Positions 18,673 to 29,344 of a stretch of 64,000 nucleotides of DNA are shown one piece after another. Position 1 is the stretch's first letter, and the number at the start of each line of letters is the position of its first letter. Below the pieces are notes generated by a model. The model worked only from the letters and a program-made list of their open reading frames with translations. It searched no databases and was not told where the DNA came from. A program made the position numbers and the translations under genes. The stretch comes from Prorocentrum cordatum (Eukaryota; Sar; Dinophyceae; Prorocentrales; Prorocentraceae): positions 42,501-106,500 of the forward strand of contig CAUYUJ010021681.1 of assembly GCA_963575745.1 (NCBI GenBank), in the 5' to 3' direction.

Positions 18673-18850
18673 GTCAGCAGCATCAACATCAGCATTAGCA
18701 CCGTCACACTCATCATCATCATCATCATCACCATCATCATCACCATCATCATAATCGTCGTCATCATCATAAGCATCATCACCATCTCCACCCAATCATC
18801 CAAACATCTAATAACAATCATCATCACCAGCAGCATCATTAAATCATAAG
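18553..18850. repeat. (CAT)n microsatellite, right part
   Basis: The array continues after the inserted element with CATCGT, CACCAT and CATCAT units and a few CAG triplets. Confidence 0.95.
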
Positions 18851-18967
18851 TTAATCATGTTCTTACTTTTCCTCCTCTTCATTATCATCATCACTACCCT
18901 ACAATTAGCATTAACGATTTTCCTGCGGGTTTCGTGCTGTGGGATGTTTTGCTGTGGGCTCCCACTG

Positions 18968-19170
18968 GGCCTTCTCGGGCGTTGCGTACTGGGGAGGGAA
19001 TATCAGGGGAGGAGGGAAACAGGTGCACCTCTCGCGCAAACTTTGGGCCCCACAGGGCCCCGTTTGGGTTTCTTTCGGGCCCCTTTCCTGAAACTCCCGA
19101 TGCCCTCCAATCAACAGCATCTTTAGGGCCCCTCTCTTGCAACTCCCGACGTTACCCCATTAAAGAACGC
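18968..19170. mobile_element. TTGGGCG-family element, diverged inverted copy
   Basis: GGGCGTTGCGTACTGGGGAG at the left corresponds to the right end (inverted) of the element at 16589-16763. Interior words CCGTTTGGGTTTCTTTCGGG-CCCCTTTCCTGA and the right end CCCCATTAAAGAACGCCC match in inverted order. It contains CCCCACAGGGCCCC. No duplication is recognisable. Confidence 0.5.
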
Positions 19171-19307
19171 CCAGCGGGGACCTGGAAGCATCAGAGAGAT
19201 CTCCTCCTTCTCCTCGTTTCCTACCCCTCCTCTTCGGCAAGGGCTGAGGCCGCGTGGCCGGCGCGCCAGGGCTTCCTGCCATGAGCCGCCTCATCAGAAT
19301 TCTCAAG

Positions 19308-19375
19308 GTCCTCCTCCTCTTCCTCCTCCTCCTCCCCCTCCTCTTCCTGATCCTCCTCCTCCTCCTCAGGAGGGG
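19308..19375. repeat. (TCC)n short array
   Basis: TCCTCCTCTTCC units. A second short array of TCC lies at 19518-19558. Confidence 0.9.
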
Positions 19376-19559
19376 GCGCCCTGCCCCGTCGCCTCCAGAG
19401 CGACACGCGGGCCGAGACTTGGCACTCCCGATCACCTGCTGCGCCTTTGCTCGCCCGAGCGGCCAAGCCTCAGGGGTTCTACACACCGAATGGACTAGTA
19501 GAAAGCCTGAGGGGTCCTCCTCCTCCTCCTCCTCCACCTCCGCCGCCTCCTCCTCCCAG

Positions 19560-19710
19560 CACCTTCTAAGCCCCGCTGGCCCCCGTGCGAAATCCTGCTG
19601 GGCCCTGCTAGCCCCTGCTAAGTCGTGGTGGGCACTGCCAACCACAGCTGAGCACTGCTGAGGCTTGCCACCCCCTGCGCAGCCCTGCTAATGAGCCCTG
19701 CTAATGAGCC
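19560..19710. repeat. GCCCTGCTAA minisatellite
   Basis: About nine degenerate units of AGCCCCTGCTAA/AGCCCTGCTAATG over 150 bases. Confidence 0.65.
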
Positions 19711-20028
19711 CTCCCTGCCCCCAAACGGTGAGCCTAGTATAAAGCCGTAGTTGAGCTCACATCGTGTAAACACCCGTTTATTCGAACAGTAACTAAAACA
19801 ACCCAAACCCTCAAAGATGTGAAAACGGATGGTCAAACGAAACACTGTGGATGACCTTACGCAACGGCTGACGCAGGCCGCTCACACAGTACACTGCGCG
19901 GAAGAGAAGGCGCTCTCGCGCGACCTTGCGCGGTTGCACGCGCGGATGTTCAAGTACAGCTAAACTGCGACGATGAGGAGCGCTAAGAACGCGTGTTTCA
20001 TTCGCGGCCAGCCATACCGGGCGTTCTG

Positions 20029-20029
<1 letters not shown>

Positions 20030-20059
<30 letters not shown>

Positions 20060-20085
20060 GACGAACGTAACGCCCCCCCCCCCTC
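20030..20085. repeat. (TG)n, G-run and nearby C-run
   Basis: TGTG units lead into an uninterrupted run of about 19 G, then after ACGAACGTAACG a run of about 12 C. The two runs could pair as a hairpin, or the G-run could form a quadruplex. Base counts in such runs are error-prone. Confidence 0.85.
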
Positions 20086-20446
20086 CCAGACTGTGGTGCC
20101 GGACGCACCGCGGCAGTGCCGGGGACGCACCGAGGGGGGGAGCGTTACTTTATGAGGGGGGGAGGAGCGGGGGGAGGGCAGGGGGCATAACGCGCGTTAT
20201 GGTCCAGAGGGTAACAAAAACAAGCGTTCCAAGTGAGGAACGAAGCCCCGCTCTTTCCCCAACGGCGGCGGAGTGCACGAGGGGCGCCAGGAGGAGCAGC
20301 CAGGAAGAGCGTCCTGAGACACGGCCAGCCCTCTCCGAGCAACCTGAACTGGCCACTCTTTCCTGGAGGCGGCAGGGGAACCTGCACTGGCTCGGGCCCC
20401 AGCAAATCGGTCGCGAGCTGGGACGAGGCCACATTGGAGGGGCCCT

Positions 20447-20603
20447 GGGACACACAAATGAGTGAAACCAACTCCCAGGATTCAGTCTATGTTTCAATAT
20501 GGTCTTGGTCCCCTTCCCCCCCCTCCCCAGATCCCATAGTTTCCGAGATTCTCCGGGGGATCTATACTTTGGATTGTGCCTGTGTGAGTTTTCCCCTCCT
20601 GAC
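20447..20603. mobile_element. GGACACACAAAT...CCCCTCCTGAC dispersed element, copy 1
   Basis: It opens GGGACACACAAATGAGTGAA and closes GTGTGAGTTTTCCCCTCCTG-AC. About 155 bases, diverged from the copies at 35125, 40430 and 44131-45420. No coding frame. Confidence 0.6.
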
Positions 20604-20734
20604 AAATGCGCGTGGTCGAGAGGCTCGCCGTGGTCCGGAGGCGACGGCTCCCTCGTGCCTCGCCTCTTGCGCTCCTGCTGGCCGCGCGTCGACTGTGGCA
20701 GGGGAAGCGATTTCGGGGCCAGCGAGGAGGGGGA

Positions 20735-20812
20735 GGGGATCAGGGGGAGGAGGGGGAGGAGGAGGAGGAGGAGGAGGCGGAGGAGGAGGAGGAGGAGGAG
20801 GAGGATTCCCCT
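20735..20812. repeat. (GGA)n array
   Basis: About 78 bases of GGA units with GGGG at the left. Confidence 0.95.
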
Positions 20813-20985
20813 CCTGGCAGATTGCCTCAGGATCGGTGCGCGGACCTCTCCCCGGGGGCCATCCGGTGAAGACTGTCGCGCCCCAGACTCGCCTGCCGTT
20901 CCGCGGGGCCCGACGACCGCCCCCAGGGGCCGAAAAAACGGCAGAGCGCCTTCTCGAAGCAGGCCTCTCGGATCTCAACCAGAGG

Positions 20986-21029
20986 GAGGGAGAGAGGGAG
21001 AGAGAGGGAGAGAGAGGGAGAGGGGGAGA

Positions 21030-21068
<39 letters not shown>

Positions 21069-21178
21069 GGAGAGGGAGAGAGAGGGAGAGAGAGGGAGAG
21101 AGAGAGAGAGAGGGAGAGAGGGAGGGAGAACGCACTTGGGGAGAGAAAGAGAGGGAGAGGGAGAGGGAGGGAGAGAGC
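20986..21178. repeat. (GA)n / GGGAGA array
   Basis: About 190 bases of GAGAGGGAGA units. Arg/Glu frames on plus and Leu/Ser/Pro frames on minus are artefacts. Confidence 0.95.
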
Positions 21179-21734
21179 GCGCACTTCCTGAGCGTCGAGG
21201 GCGCGGCGTTTGCAGACATTGCCGGGAAGTCCCACGCGAGAGCGGGATGCGTGGGTAGACTATGAGGACGTCCCGCGCGAGAGGGCGAACTTGACATACA
21301 CTGCTGTGAGACATCAAGCGGGAGCCGCGGTTGTTGTAAACCGTGGGTCCAACAAGCCAATTTGGTGACCCCACACTTTCCCTTGAAAAGGGACGCCCCT
21401 TACTGCTGGCTTGAACCCATCTGGTGTACCACCTCGAACCCTAAGCCAGATCCAACTTAAGTGAACATCTCGACGGTAGTCGGCCCGTGCTTCTGCGCCA
21501 CTCATCAGCGCTCCTCCCCTCCACCTCCGCTGATGCTGCCGCCAGGAGAGCCCAGAATCGAATCGACAAATCAGATCGACGATCGAAATTCATCGCATCG
21601 ACGGAACTCGGCAGCCAAGTCGAGAGAAGTCGAATCGGCGGAACTCGGCAGGCTGGTGGTCAGTACGGCCTCAGTAAGACGTCGACACCCAAGGCAGGAA
21701 TCCGAAGTCGAATCGAATCAGAATCGGAATCCGA

Positions 21735-21865
21735 TCGGAGGAGGAGGAGGAGCAAGAGGGGAGAAGAGGAGGAGGAGGAGGAGGAGGGGGAGCAAGAGGG
21801 GAGAAGAGGAGGAGGAGGAGGAGGAGGAGTAGGAGGAGTAGGAGGAGGAGGAGGAGGAGGAGCTC
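21735..21865. repeat. (GGA)n array
   Basis: GGA units with two internal copies of GAGCAAGAGGGGAGAAGAGG. The preceding 150 bases contain several AATCGGCGGAACTCGGCA words, seen again near 22860-22910. Confidence 0.9.
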
Positions 21866-21978
21866 ATCGGCGCGTGCCTCTGCGTCCCTCCTCGGCGCTC
21901 CTCCCCTCCGCCTCCGCCTCGGCTGCCGCTGGCCGCTCCTGCTCTGCCGGGCCCAGGCCCCCGGCGTCGTGCGAACGA

Positions 21979-22036
21979 GTTTTTTTTTTTTTTTGGGGGG
22001 GGGGTATTTGTGTATATATATATATATATTGTATAT

Positions 22037-22070
<34 letters not shown>

Positions 22071-22110
22071 TGCATGCATATACACATATATATATATATA
22101 TATATATGAT
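21979..22110. repeat. T-run, G-run and (TA)n microsatellite
   Basis: A run of about 16 T and 10 G is followed by about 100 bases of TATA with a few TGCA and CACA steps. A possible melting or cruciform site. Confidence 0.9.
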
Positions 22111-22111
22111 T

Positions 22112-22325
22112 ATTCGGCGTTGCGACATTGGGCGGAAGGGGGAGGGAGGGGAGCGGGTCTGGCCCTGGACCTCTGCTTACTGGCGTCTGTTTCGGACCGT
22201 GCGTCTGTGGGGGGGACCCCGCTTGCCGGAACACAGGCGCCAAATACAGCCAAGATCTACTCCATGATGGGGGGGGAGGTAGGGGTGTGCGGGGGCCCGC
22301 GCCGATCGGCAAAACAATGAAGAAA
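22112..22325. mobile_element. Dispersed repeat (GACCTCTG...GGCGCCAAATACAGCC), copy 2
   Basis: It begins TTATTCGGCGTTGCGACATT-GGGCGG and ends GCCCGCGCCGATCGGCAAAA-CAATGAA. It has the same internal order as 34748-34960 and lacks the GGATTGCAAAA insert found in the copy at 8697. Confidence 0.65.
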
Positions 22326-22702
22326 AAACGATCACCATGATTTTTTCATGACGTCGACCTCCAGCGGTCTTGACCCGTTCCCCTGGACCGTTTTTTCTTA
22401 TCCTGAGTCGCGTTTTGACTGTCCCGAAGACCTGTAGGGGCCCCCAAAAGCCAAGAAAATAGTGAAACCGTCTGTCGTCATTGCTTCATAGCTCGATTGG
22501 GGTCTTTGGGAGCGGCTGCTGCTTCTGCTCCTAGCGCTCTGGTGCGGAGACCCCCCCGTGGCCTTCACATTCTCCAGCTCGACAGCGGTCTTGTCCGCTC
22601 TGACCCGGACCTGCCGAGCCCAACCGCGCTGCCCAAAGAGAGACCAGAACCGCATCGATACGTCGGATCGGCGATCGAAACGAATCGGGTCGGCGGAAAT
22701 CT

Positions 22703-22852
22703 GATGGGCCGATTTTCCACCTCCACTACAACAGGTAGGAGAGGGAGGAGGAGGAGGAGGAAGAGGAGGAGGAGGAGGAGGACCTCCCCATCCTCCCATC
22801 CTCCCCCGTCCTACCTGTGGCAGCGGTGGTGGAAGATTGTCCCATCCAAAAT
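22703..22852. mobile_element. Inverted-repeat element with GGA microsatellite core, copy 2
   Basis: The left arm GATGGGCCGATTTTCCACCT-CCACTACAACAGGTAGGA and the right arm TCCTACCTGTGGCAGCGGTG-GTGGAAGATTGTCCCATCC are inverted copies over about 38 bases. The core (22740-22800) is GGA followed by TCC. This matches the architecture of 13592-13852 and 39108-39262. Confidence 0.8.
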
Positions 22853-22933
22853 CGGCAGCCAAATCGTGACGTGTCGATATCGGCGGAAATCCTCAGGCTG
22901 GTAAGGCCTCCACTGGGAAAGCGAAGCCCAACT

Positions 22934-23314
22934 CGGAATCGGGAGCGGCAGAGAGGGGGGTGTCCAAGAGGGGGGGGTGCAAATCACGACGGGCGGCATG
23001 TGCGCGGCCCAGCGGGGGGGCCTGGGACGTAATGAAACAAGAGGAGGCGCCATGAGATCAGAGGAAAGATCATGGCCCCCGCCATGATATCCACCCCCCC
23101 CTAGTCATCACCCCCCTCTTTCGGGGATGGACAGACCCCCCTTTAGTAAAACGTGGTTTAGTGAAAACGACCTGAGGCCCAAACATGGCGGGCGCAAGCC
23201 TGGAAAATAACGGCCACGGCGCCATCTCGAGAACCGAAAACGGACAATTCACTAATCGACGTGTCACTGTTGGGGGTTCTGTCCACCCCCGACTCTTTTC
23301 CGCCCCTGACGGAA
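22934..23314. mobile_element. TCGGG family 2 element with 5-bp duplication CGGAA, interrupted by family 1
   Basis: Outer element 22939-23309 starts TCGGGAGCGGCAGAGAGGGG and ends CTCTTTTCCGCCCCTGA. CGGAA flanks both ends (22934-22938, 23310-23314). The interior matches 9801-9994 base for base over long stretches (GTGTCCAAGAGGGG, GCAAATCACGACGGGCGGCA, GCCCCCGCCATGATATCC). At CACCCCCCTCTT it is broken by the family-1 element 23121-23292, after which CTCTTTTCCGCCCC resumes. The uninterrupted site is preserved in the 9801 copy. Confidence 0.9.
23121..23292. mobile_element. TCGGG family 1 element, copy A (nested)
   Basis: Starts TCGGGGATGGACAGACCCCC and ends GGGGGTTCTGTCCACCCCCG-A. The inverted repeat extends imperfectly for about 48 bases (AGTAAAACGTGGTTTAGTGA against AGTGACACGTCGATTAGTGA). 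CTCTT(T) is duplicated at 23116-23121 and 23293-23298. It interrupts the family-2 element around it. Core: AAACATGGCGGGCGCAAGCC-TGGAAAATAACGG. Confidence 0.9.
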
Positions 23315-23579
23315 GCAAAATCGGAACCGGTCGCAAGAGTACCGGATCGAGTCGGAGGAGCGGAAAGGAGCCCGGTTGCCCTGCCCGGCCGACGGCGGTG
23401 CGCCCGGGTGAGCCTCCATGGGAGTCTCTGTGGGCCTCCGCGGTCTCGTCACAGACGTGATCTCGACCAGACTTCGTGCAGATTTCGGCCGCCCCTCTTC
23501 ACCCTCTCGTCCAGATGTCGCCCAGATGTCGACCGACTTCGACGAAATCTGGACGAACTCCTCCAGATCGCAAGGAATC

Positions 23580-24230
23580 GGATGAGCCCCTGAGGCCCCC
23601 ATGAAGGACCACACAAATTCGCCCCTCATCTCTGCAAGCAGGATGGAGGGAACAGGACGAGGACAATGGAAGAGGCTCTCCGAAATGATAGCTGCGTCAA
23701 CTTCCAATTCGCCCATCGTGGCGCTCCGTCGGATAACAACTTCACATATCCACTCTCTATGCCTGACCTCTCCCGTCGGCCCCTGAATATTACTATAATT
23801 GAACACAGGCCGTAGTCGCACCGCTCATACGTCGAACAGAAATACTGAACCTTCCCTGCAAATGATCTTGCAGCCGTGTGGGTACAAGTAGCTGATTCCA
23901 CGATGCTCGTTGGGGCACTTCGCAAGACCATCCTAAGTAAGGAAGACAGCGAACTACTCAGGGAGGACGGCGACGAGAAGGAGTATGACTGGATTTTGGG
24001 AAGACTCCGACCCCCCAAAATGAGTACCTGAACCTCCTGTAGGGGTCCTGAAACACCCACAGGACACGGGCGTTCACTGCGAGATGGGCACTACAGGGCG
24101 ATTGCACTGTAATCTAGATGAGCAGATGAAGCAGGAATGCTCTGAACACAGACTACGACGGCTCCCACTACAGAGAAATGGCGCCTGGAAATAGGAGAGG
24201 AAGGTAGAAGAAGAACCAACAACCATAAAC
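23580..24230. other. Lower-GC block without an identified gene
   Basis: Base composition is more balanced than in the flanks. The minus strand has open frames (for example 23264-23821, and 23626-24060 with a possible hydrophobic stretch), but I recognise no domain, and no mobile-element signature is visible. It could be a decayed coding region, so this is only a location to search. Confidence 0.25.
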
Positions 24231-24238
24231 ATAAACTG

Positions 24239-24347
24239 TTGGCGCTCCGCGCGGATATCTTGGATCCGCGCTGGGTCGCCCTTCCTGGCCGCCAGCTGTA
24301 GGGGGGGGGGGGCAGCGCCGATCCGAGAAATCTGCGCGGAGCGCCAA
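24239..24347. mobile_element. TTGGCGCTCCGCGC inverted-repeat element
   Basis: TTGGCGCTCCGCGCGGATAT-CTTGGATCCGCGCTG at the left and its inverse CAGCGCCGATCCGAGAAATC-TGCGCGGAGCGCCAA at the right match at about 30 of 35 bases. Total length is 109 bases with a G-run in the loop. A related left-arm-like segment occurs near 9408-9445. No duplication was seen. Confidence 0.7.
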
Positions 24348-24982
24348 AGGTTTGTGTTGATGGCGGTGATTCTTCTTCGAGAAAAGATCGGCTACACGCA
24401 AGAGTGACCCTGGGTAAGAGTGACCTTTGGTGCGCGGCTTTTTGGGGGCCGCGGGGGGACCACACCTGGGCGCGCAAGCCGCTGCTCCTGCTTCGTTTTC
24501 AGCCATCTGGGGGCCCATCTGTGCCCGCACCACAGGTCACTCCGACGAAAGGTCACTCTGACGTCTAGTCGAAAAGAGGGCAGCCGCACACCAGAAGGAG
24601 TGCCCCTGATGGTGGCGCGCCGTGGCTTGCACGAAGCAGCATCCGGTCAGGGCCCGGGCGCCCCCGAGCGCATCCAGGAGGGGAACTTCGCAGCCGCTCG
24701 GGTACGGCGCGGCAGCCCGCGGTGGGAGCGATGCCGTGCCACTTCGATCTCACCTCCATGTACAAACACATGTGCAGCGGCGAAGGGTCTTGACTCCCCC
24801 CCCGAAGGGGGTAATGCATTCTCTTCTCGGCGGCCTTATTGAAGGACTGGGGTCCCACCAGTTTGGGGGTAACACATAGTTGTTCCGCGGCACCCGCCGC
24901 GCAACCACGACGACGACGGCTACGACTACGATTGCGACTGCGACTACGATTGGCCAGGGGGAGAGGGGGGAGAAGGAGGAGG

Positions 24983-25348
24983 AGGAGGAGCAGGAGAAGG
25001 ATGAGGATGGGGAAGAGGAGGGGGAGCAGGAGGAGGATGAGGAGGAGGAGGAAGAGGAGGGGGAGGAGGAGGAGGAGGAGGGAGGAGGAGGAGAGGAGGA
25101 GCAGCAGGAGAAGGATGAGGATGAGGATGAGGATGAGGAGGAGGAGGAGGAGGAGGAGGAGGGGGAGAAGAGGGAGAGGGGGAAGGAGAGGAGGAGGAGG
25201 AGGAGGACGGAGAGAAAGAGAAGGGGGCGGATGAGGGGAAATAGGAGGAGGGGGGAGGAGGCAGAGGAGGAGGAGGAAGAGGAGGAGGAGGAGGAGGAGG
25301 AGGGTGATGAGAGGAAAGAGAAGGAGGAGGAGGAGGAGGAGGAGGTCT
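24983..25348. repeat. (GGA)n polypurine array
   Basis: About 365 bases of GGA, GAG and GAT units. Confidence 0.96.
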
Positions 25349-25691
25349 TAGGACCGGTCCTTCTGACCGCCGAGTGAACAGGGGGGGGACCAACACGAGA
25401 CCCTCAGAAGGGTGAAACATTTGCATGGCAGGAGTGACTGCGCTGCACTGCGTGCCCAACTGCATCGCACTGCCGCCCCGGCCAACGACGCTCTGGAGAC
25501 GGGCGGCCGTGGCAGGAGGGGGGCGCCGAGGCCCCGGCTCCTCGCGCCTCCAGCACCCCCCCCCCCCCCCGCCACCCTGCGAAACGTCGGGCAAGGCACT
25601 GTGGCCAGCCCGGAAAACGCGTCGGGCTGGGCTCTGGACTATGGGCGCGAGGAGCGACGTCGGGAAGGGCTGCGTCTTCTTCCCCGCGGAA

Positions 25692-25873
25692 CGAACTGGC
25701 TGCCTACCAGACCACCCCAACCCAAGCCGAAGACCCGAATTTCGGGTTGGAGGGGGCGGGTACGGGCTTCATATGCGTTTTTGTTCATGTTCCCCGACGC
25801 CCCTTCACATGACATGGAGGGCAAATTGAGGCCTTCGAGTTGGTTTGGGGTGGCTTGGTGGGCAGTGACGAAG
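25692..25873. mobile_element. ACCACCCCAACCCAACCCGA element, copy 2
   Basis: The element proper is 25697-25868, TGGCTGCCTACCAGACCACC at the left and GGGGTGGCTTGGTGGGCAGT-GA at the right. It is flanked by CGAAC (25692-25696) and CGAAG (25869-25873), a 4-of-5 match consistent with an aged 5-base duplication. Core: CCGAATTTCGGGTTGG and TACGGGCTTCATATGCG. Confidence 0.8.
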
Positions 25874-26179
25874 GAAGGACCCTCTGTACGACAAAAACTG
25901 TATACCTGTGCAGCGGCAGGACGCATCTGTAACTGAATACCAACATGAGATGGTGAACACGCCAGAGGGTTCGCCAGGGGGCGCTTTCCCGAAATGACCC
26001 AGGCACGGTTGGATGTGAGACAAAAGGAAAAAGGAGGGAGGACAATAATGCTGATCACGAGGAGAACTGGGAGGGAAGGAATCTCACATCGGCTGTAGAC
26101 TGGGCGGGAGGGGCGTCGGGAAGGGCGTCGGGAACGGCCCAGGGAGGACTATGGAGGACACGGGCGAAGGGGAGGGAGC

Positions 26180-26500
26180 AGGGAAGGACCGAGAGGAGCG
26201 AGGGGGGGGGGACGGTGCCCACGCCCACTGAGGCTTGGAGCACGATGCCCCGTGTAAAAAAGCAAAGGGCTGGACCCAAACGTTGTTGTTCGTCTTGTGT
26301 TCGTCTTGTTTTTCTGTTTGCTCTCCCTGTGTTCCTGCACCTCCCTGCCAAAAACGAAAAACAAAGCACCGCCGAAGTCCAGCAAAACAGCGTTCAGGTC
26401 CAGCCCTGAGAGAGAGAGGAGCGGGAGGACGGTGCCCACCGCTGTGCCCACTGAGGTTCGGAGCACGGCCCACGTGAAAAAAAACACGGTGAGAACTCGC
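26180..26500. mobile_element. GGGCTGGACC element, copy 2, inside a duplicated flank
   Basis: Element 26266-26407 opens AGGGCTGGACCCAAACGTTG and closes CGTTCAGGTCCAGCCCT. The sequence before it (GGACGGTGCCCACGCCCACT-GAGGCTTGGAGCACG...GTAAAAAA) recurs after it (GGACGGTGCCCACCGCTGTG-CCCACTGAGGTTCGGAGCACGG...GTGAAAAAA). The element therefore sits between two copies of a segment of about 75 bases, far longer than a normal target-site duplication. Confidence 0.65.
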
Positions 26501-26574
26501 CAGGACGGGTGCCGAAAAGGTTCCTGAAGAATACGAGTCACACCACAACAGTGGCCATGCCCGAGTAGCGTTCA

Positions 26575-26668
26575 CGCCCCGAGGAAGGTCACACACCGAC
26601 CATGGGCACACCCCAAGTATGGGTCACACCCCAGTAAGGGTCACACCCCAGTCGTGGCCACACAGGAT
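26575..26668. repeat. GGTCACACCCCAGTAA minisatellite
   Basis: Five or six degenerate units of about 18 bases, clearest at GGGTCACACCCCAGTAAGGG-TCACACCCCAGT. Confidence 0.7.
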
Positions 26669-27257
26669 GAGGCCCGTGGGCAACCAGAGCGACACGGCCC
26701 AGGCAATGCCCACACTGTGGCAACTCTGGTCGGCTGACATGAACTGCCGCATGATAACACAGCCTCCAAATCAAAACGTTTGCTGCGTGTTCCTGAAAAC
26801 GCTCCTATCTCGAACACGCAACGACAAACGCGATGCTACCGACGAAACATGATGCACGGAATGTGCATGCGAATGTTGCGGTACAAATGCGCGGTCGTGG
26901 CGCTGACGCGGCATCCAGTTCCCCGCGCATTTTTGGAAAGGAGACTCACAGTGGTCACAAAGGGATTGTGGTTGTGTGGGCAGCATACATATTGATGGAG
27001 CAAGAGGTCACCTGGAGAACTTAGCTTTCCCAGAAAGACGTCTATCCTGTGACACTGTACGTCCTAGTCATAACTTGGCACGCTCGAAACGGGGACGATG
27101 GTGGGGGGGACGGATGCGTAACAACACATGTCGTTTGAAAAAGACAACGGCCGCTAATGGGCAGACGTCGTCCGTTCTGAATGGACACCGTTCACTGACC
27201 CCGACAGCGAACCCTGCTCAAAGTGAAAAGGATTGCTCTCGGCATGCGTCCCCTTGT

Positions 27258-27410
27258 CTTGAGGCCCCCGAAATGGGGTCGGAACGAAATAGCGTCAGAA
27301 GATCGCACCGCAACGCCGATGCATCTGCGACGTCGGGATTCCAGCCCACACCGCGTCGCCAGTGCATCGGCGATGCGGCGCGATCCTCTGAGCCCATCGA
27401 CGCAGGCTCC
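27258..27410. mobile_element. Fold-back element, GCATCGGCGATG family, copy 5 (short, diverged)
   Basis: GAGGCCCCCGAAATGGGGTC at the left, GCATCTGCGACGTCG in the core and GCATCGGCGATGCGGCGCGA-TCCTCTGAGCCCATCGACGC at the right. Confidence 0.6.
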
Positions 27411-27435
27411 ACTTACCGAGTCGGCCGAAACAGGT

Positions 27436-27535
27436 CGGAGAGACGTAAGACTCGGGTTCGGGGGGGCCTGGCGAGGCCGTCAAACAAATGACGAGACCCA
27501 GTCTGAGATTTGACGCTAGACCGTTGAAATCCAGG
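27436..27535. mobile_element. TCGGG family 3 element, partial copy
   Basis: TCGGAGAGACGTAAGACTCG-GGTTCGG, CTGGCGAGGCCGTCA and ATGACGAGACCCAGTCTGAG-ATTTGACGC match the left two-thirds of the element at 34520-34724. The right terminal repeat is not found. Confidence 0.55.
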
Positions 27536-28900
27536 ACGGGCTCGTCAAACAGCTTCGGCACTACGCTTCCTCGAACAGGGGGGGAGAGAAGAGGGGGTGG
27601 CGAATCAGCTCACGTGCCTGGTTTGACCGGCCCCTCCCAGCGCACAGAGGCGCCCATGACTTCAGAAAGGTAACCAGCGGAGACGCTGAGGCTGCATCCA
27701 GCAGACTTCGGCCCCCCTTCACCAACCCCCCAATTTTGTCCGACACAAACTTGGGCGATGTGGATCATTCCTGTCCTATTCCAGCCTGGCCGAAAAGCCT
27801 GCGAAGGGCGGGAAACGCGGGGAGGAGGGAGGAGAGAGCAGGGGGGAGGGAGGAGAAAGAGGGGTGAGGCAGGGCATTGCGACCCGATCAGGAGTCAGTC
27901 TGTGAGGATGCAAAAGCCACTGGACGCCCAGACTACATCTGAAGCGGGAAGGCCATGGCCCATGGAAAGACAGGGCCGATGGGCAGAGACCCAAACATCC
28001 GGCGTCTTGATGTTTTCGCAAGGATGTCACCGAGAAGTCCAAACCCCTTCCCGACCCTGCCTTTCATCCTGGCCTGTGCCTTAACGGTCCCGGGGCCTGG
28101 CGAGGGCCTCCAAAGGCTGAAGCTCCCCAAAGCCTCCCGTCTTTAGTGTTCCACGACGCAGGGATGACAAGGGATGAAAGGGAACCCCTGGAAAGTGTTA
28201 CGATATCCGCCTTCTTTTGTGCATGAGGGCCTGACGATGAAAATTGCCAGCTTCCCCACTGATGGGAAGAGGACTCAACCATGCTAGAACCGGCCAGAAA
28301 AAAAAGGAGGACGGGGAAAACAGGGATATATAGAAATAGGGCGAGCGACCGAGAAGATAACTTGCAAATGCGGGCGACTAGCGGCTGGCACGAGACACAA
28401 GCCTCCACGCACAGCAGCGGCCACGCAAAAATGGACCAACATTTATTCCGCAGGCCGGCGCTGCAGGGCGGGCAAGGCAGAAAGTTGCTCTGCAAGGGGC
28501 ACGTATCAAAGGGAGTGTGATTGACCTCCCGAGGTCGTTTGCCCGCCCCCCCCCTTCCCAACTGATTCCCCTCCTTTTCTTCGAACTCCCTGTAACCGTC
28601 GTTTTGACAGCACGCGCCCAAGTGCCCCCGCAGATCGAAAAAGGGGGGCGACTACTGCCCCATCCACAGAATACAATCGGGTTGCTGACATGAGAAAAGC
28701 TAATCAGTGAACGAAACCCCTGTCTGGCACCAAGAGATCCTGGGTCCACGAAGATGTAGCGGAAAATGCTCACTTCTATGTGATGGAACTATTTTTCAAA
28801 ACGAAATCCGCCGGCCCCTTTGTGGGGCCACCAGGCTGTAGGCGCGGGTTCGCAGTTTCCTGTACCAGTCGTAGGTTGTAGTTTCCAGTGTTACAGTTCT

Positions 28901-28958
28901 GCTTCTTGCTAGTTACTGTAACTAGTTGACTTCTTGCTGGTTGCTGTAACTAGTTGAT
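28901..28958. repeat. 28-bp tandem with palindromic CTAGTTAC-T-GTAACTAG
   Basis: Two copies of CTTCTTGCTAGTTACTGTAA-CTAGTTGA. Each contains a nearly or fully self-complementary stem. Confidence 0.8.
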
Positions 28959-29046
28959 TGACCGCGCGAGGGGGGGGGAGGCCCGAACAACACTTTTAGC
29001 GTCTCCTGGGCGCGTTGTCTGAATTGCTGGGGGGCTCGAAATCAAC

Positions 29047-29340
29047 ACCCCTCACGCAGATCCGCGGGATCAGGGTCCAAAAACACATGGGATTTGCCAC
29101 ATTTCTGAAATTCGGTGCCACCCCTCACGCAGATCCGCGGGGTCAGGGTCCAAAAACACAGGGGATTTGCCACATTTCTGAAATTCGGTGCCACCCCTCA
29201 CGCAGATCCGCGGGGTCAGGGTCCAAAAACACATGGGATTTGCCACATTTCTGAAATTCGGTGCCACCCCTCACGCAGATCCGCGGGGTCAGGGTCCAAA
29301 AACACATGGGATTTGCCACATTTCTGAAATCCGGTGCCAG
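29047..29340. repeat. 73-bp tandem repeat, four units
   Basis: The unit ACCCCTCACGCAGATCCGCG-GGGTCAGGGTCCAAAAACACATGGGATTTGCCACATTTCTGAAATTCGGTGCC is repeated with starts about 29048, 29121, 29194 and 29267, almost without change. The array ends in a truncated variant. Because 73 is not a multiple of three, each strand shows the same peptide in rotating frames, so it is not protein-coding. There are no spacers, so it is not CRISPR. Confidence 0.95.
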
Positions 29341-29344
29341 GTAC

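Noticed and set aside
18048-18850. Poly-Asp, poly-Met, poly-Ile and poly-His frames
   Set aside because: All derive from the CAT microsatellite.
20233-21258. A 341-codon plus frame with a Gly/Arg/Glu-rich centre
   Set aside because: It crosses a GGA array and a GA array. The non-repeat N-terminal part overlaps a dispersed element and shows no domain.
29047-29340. CRISPR-like direct repeat array
   Set aside because: The 73-bp units are contiguous with no unique spacers, and the genome is eukaryotic.
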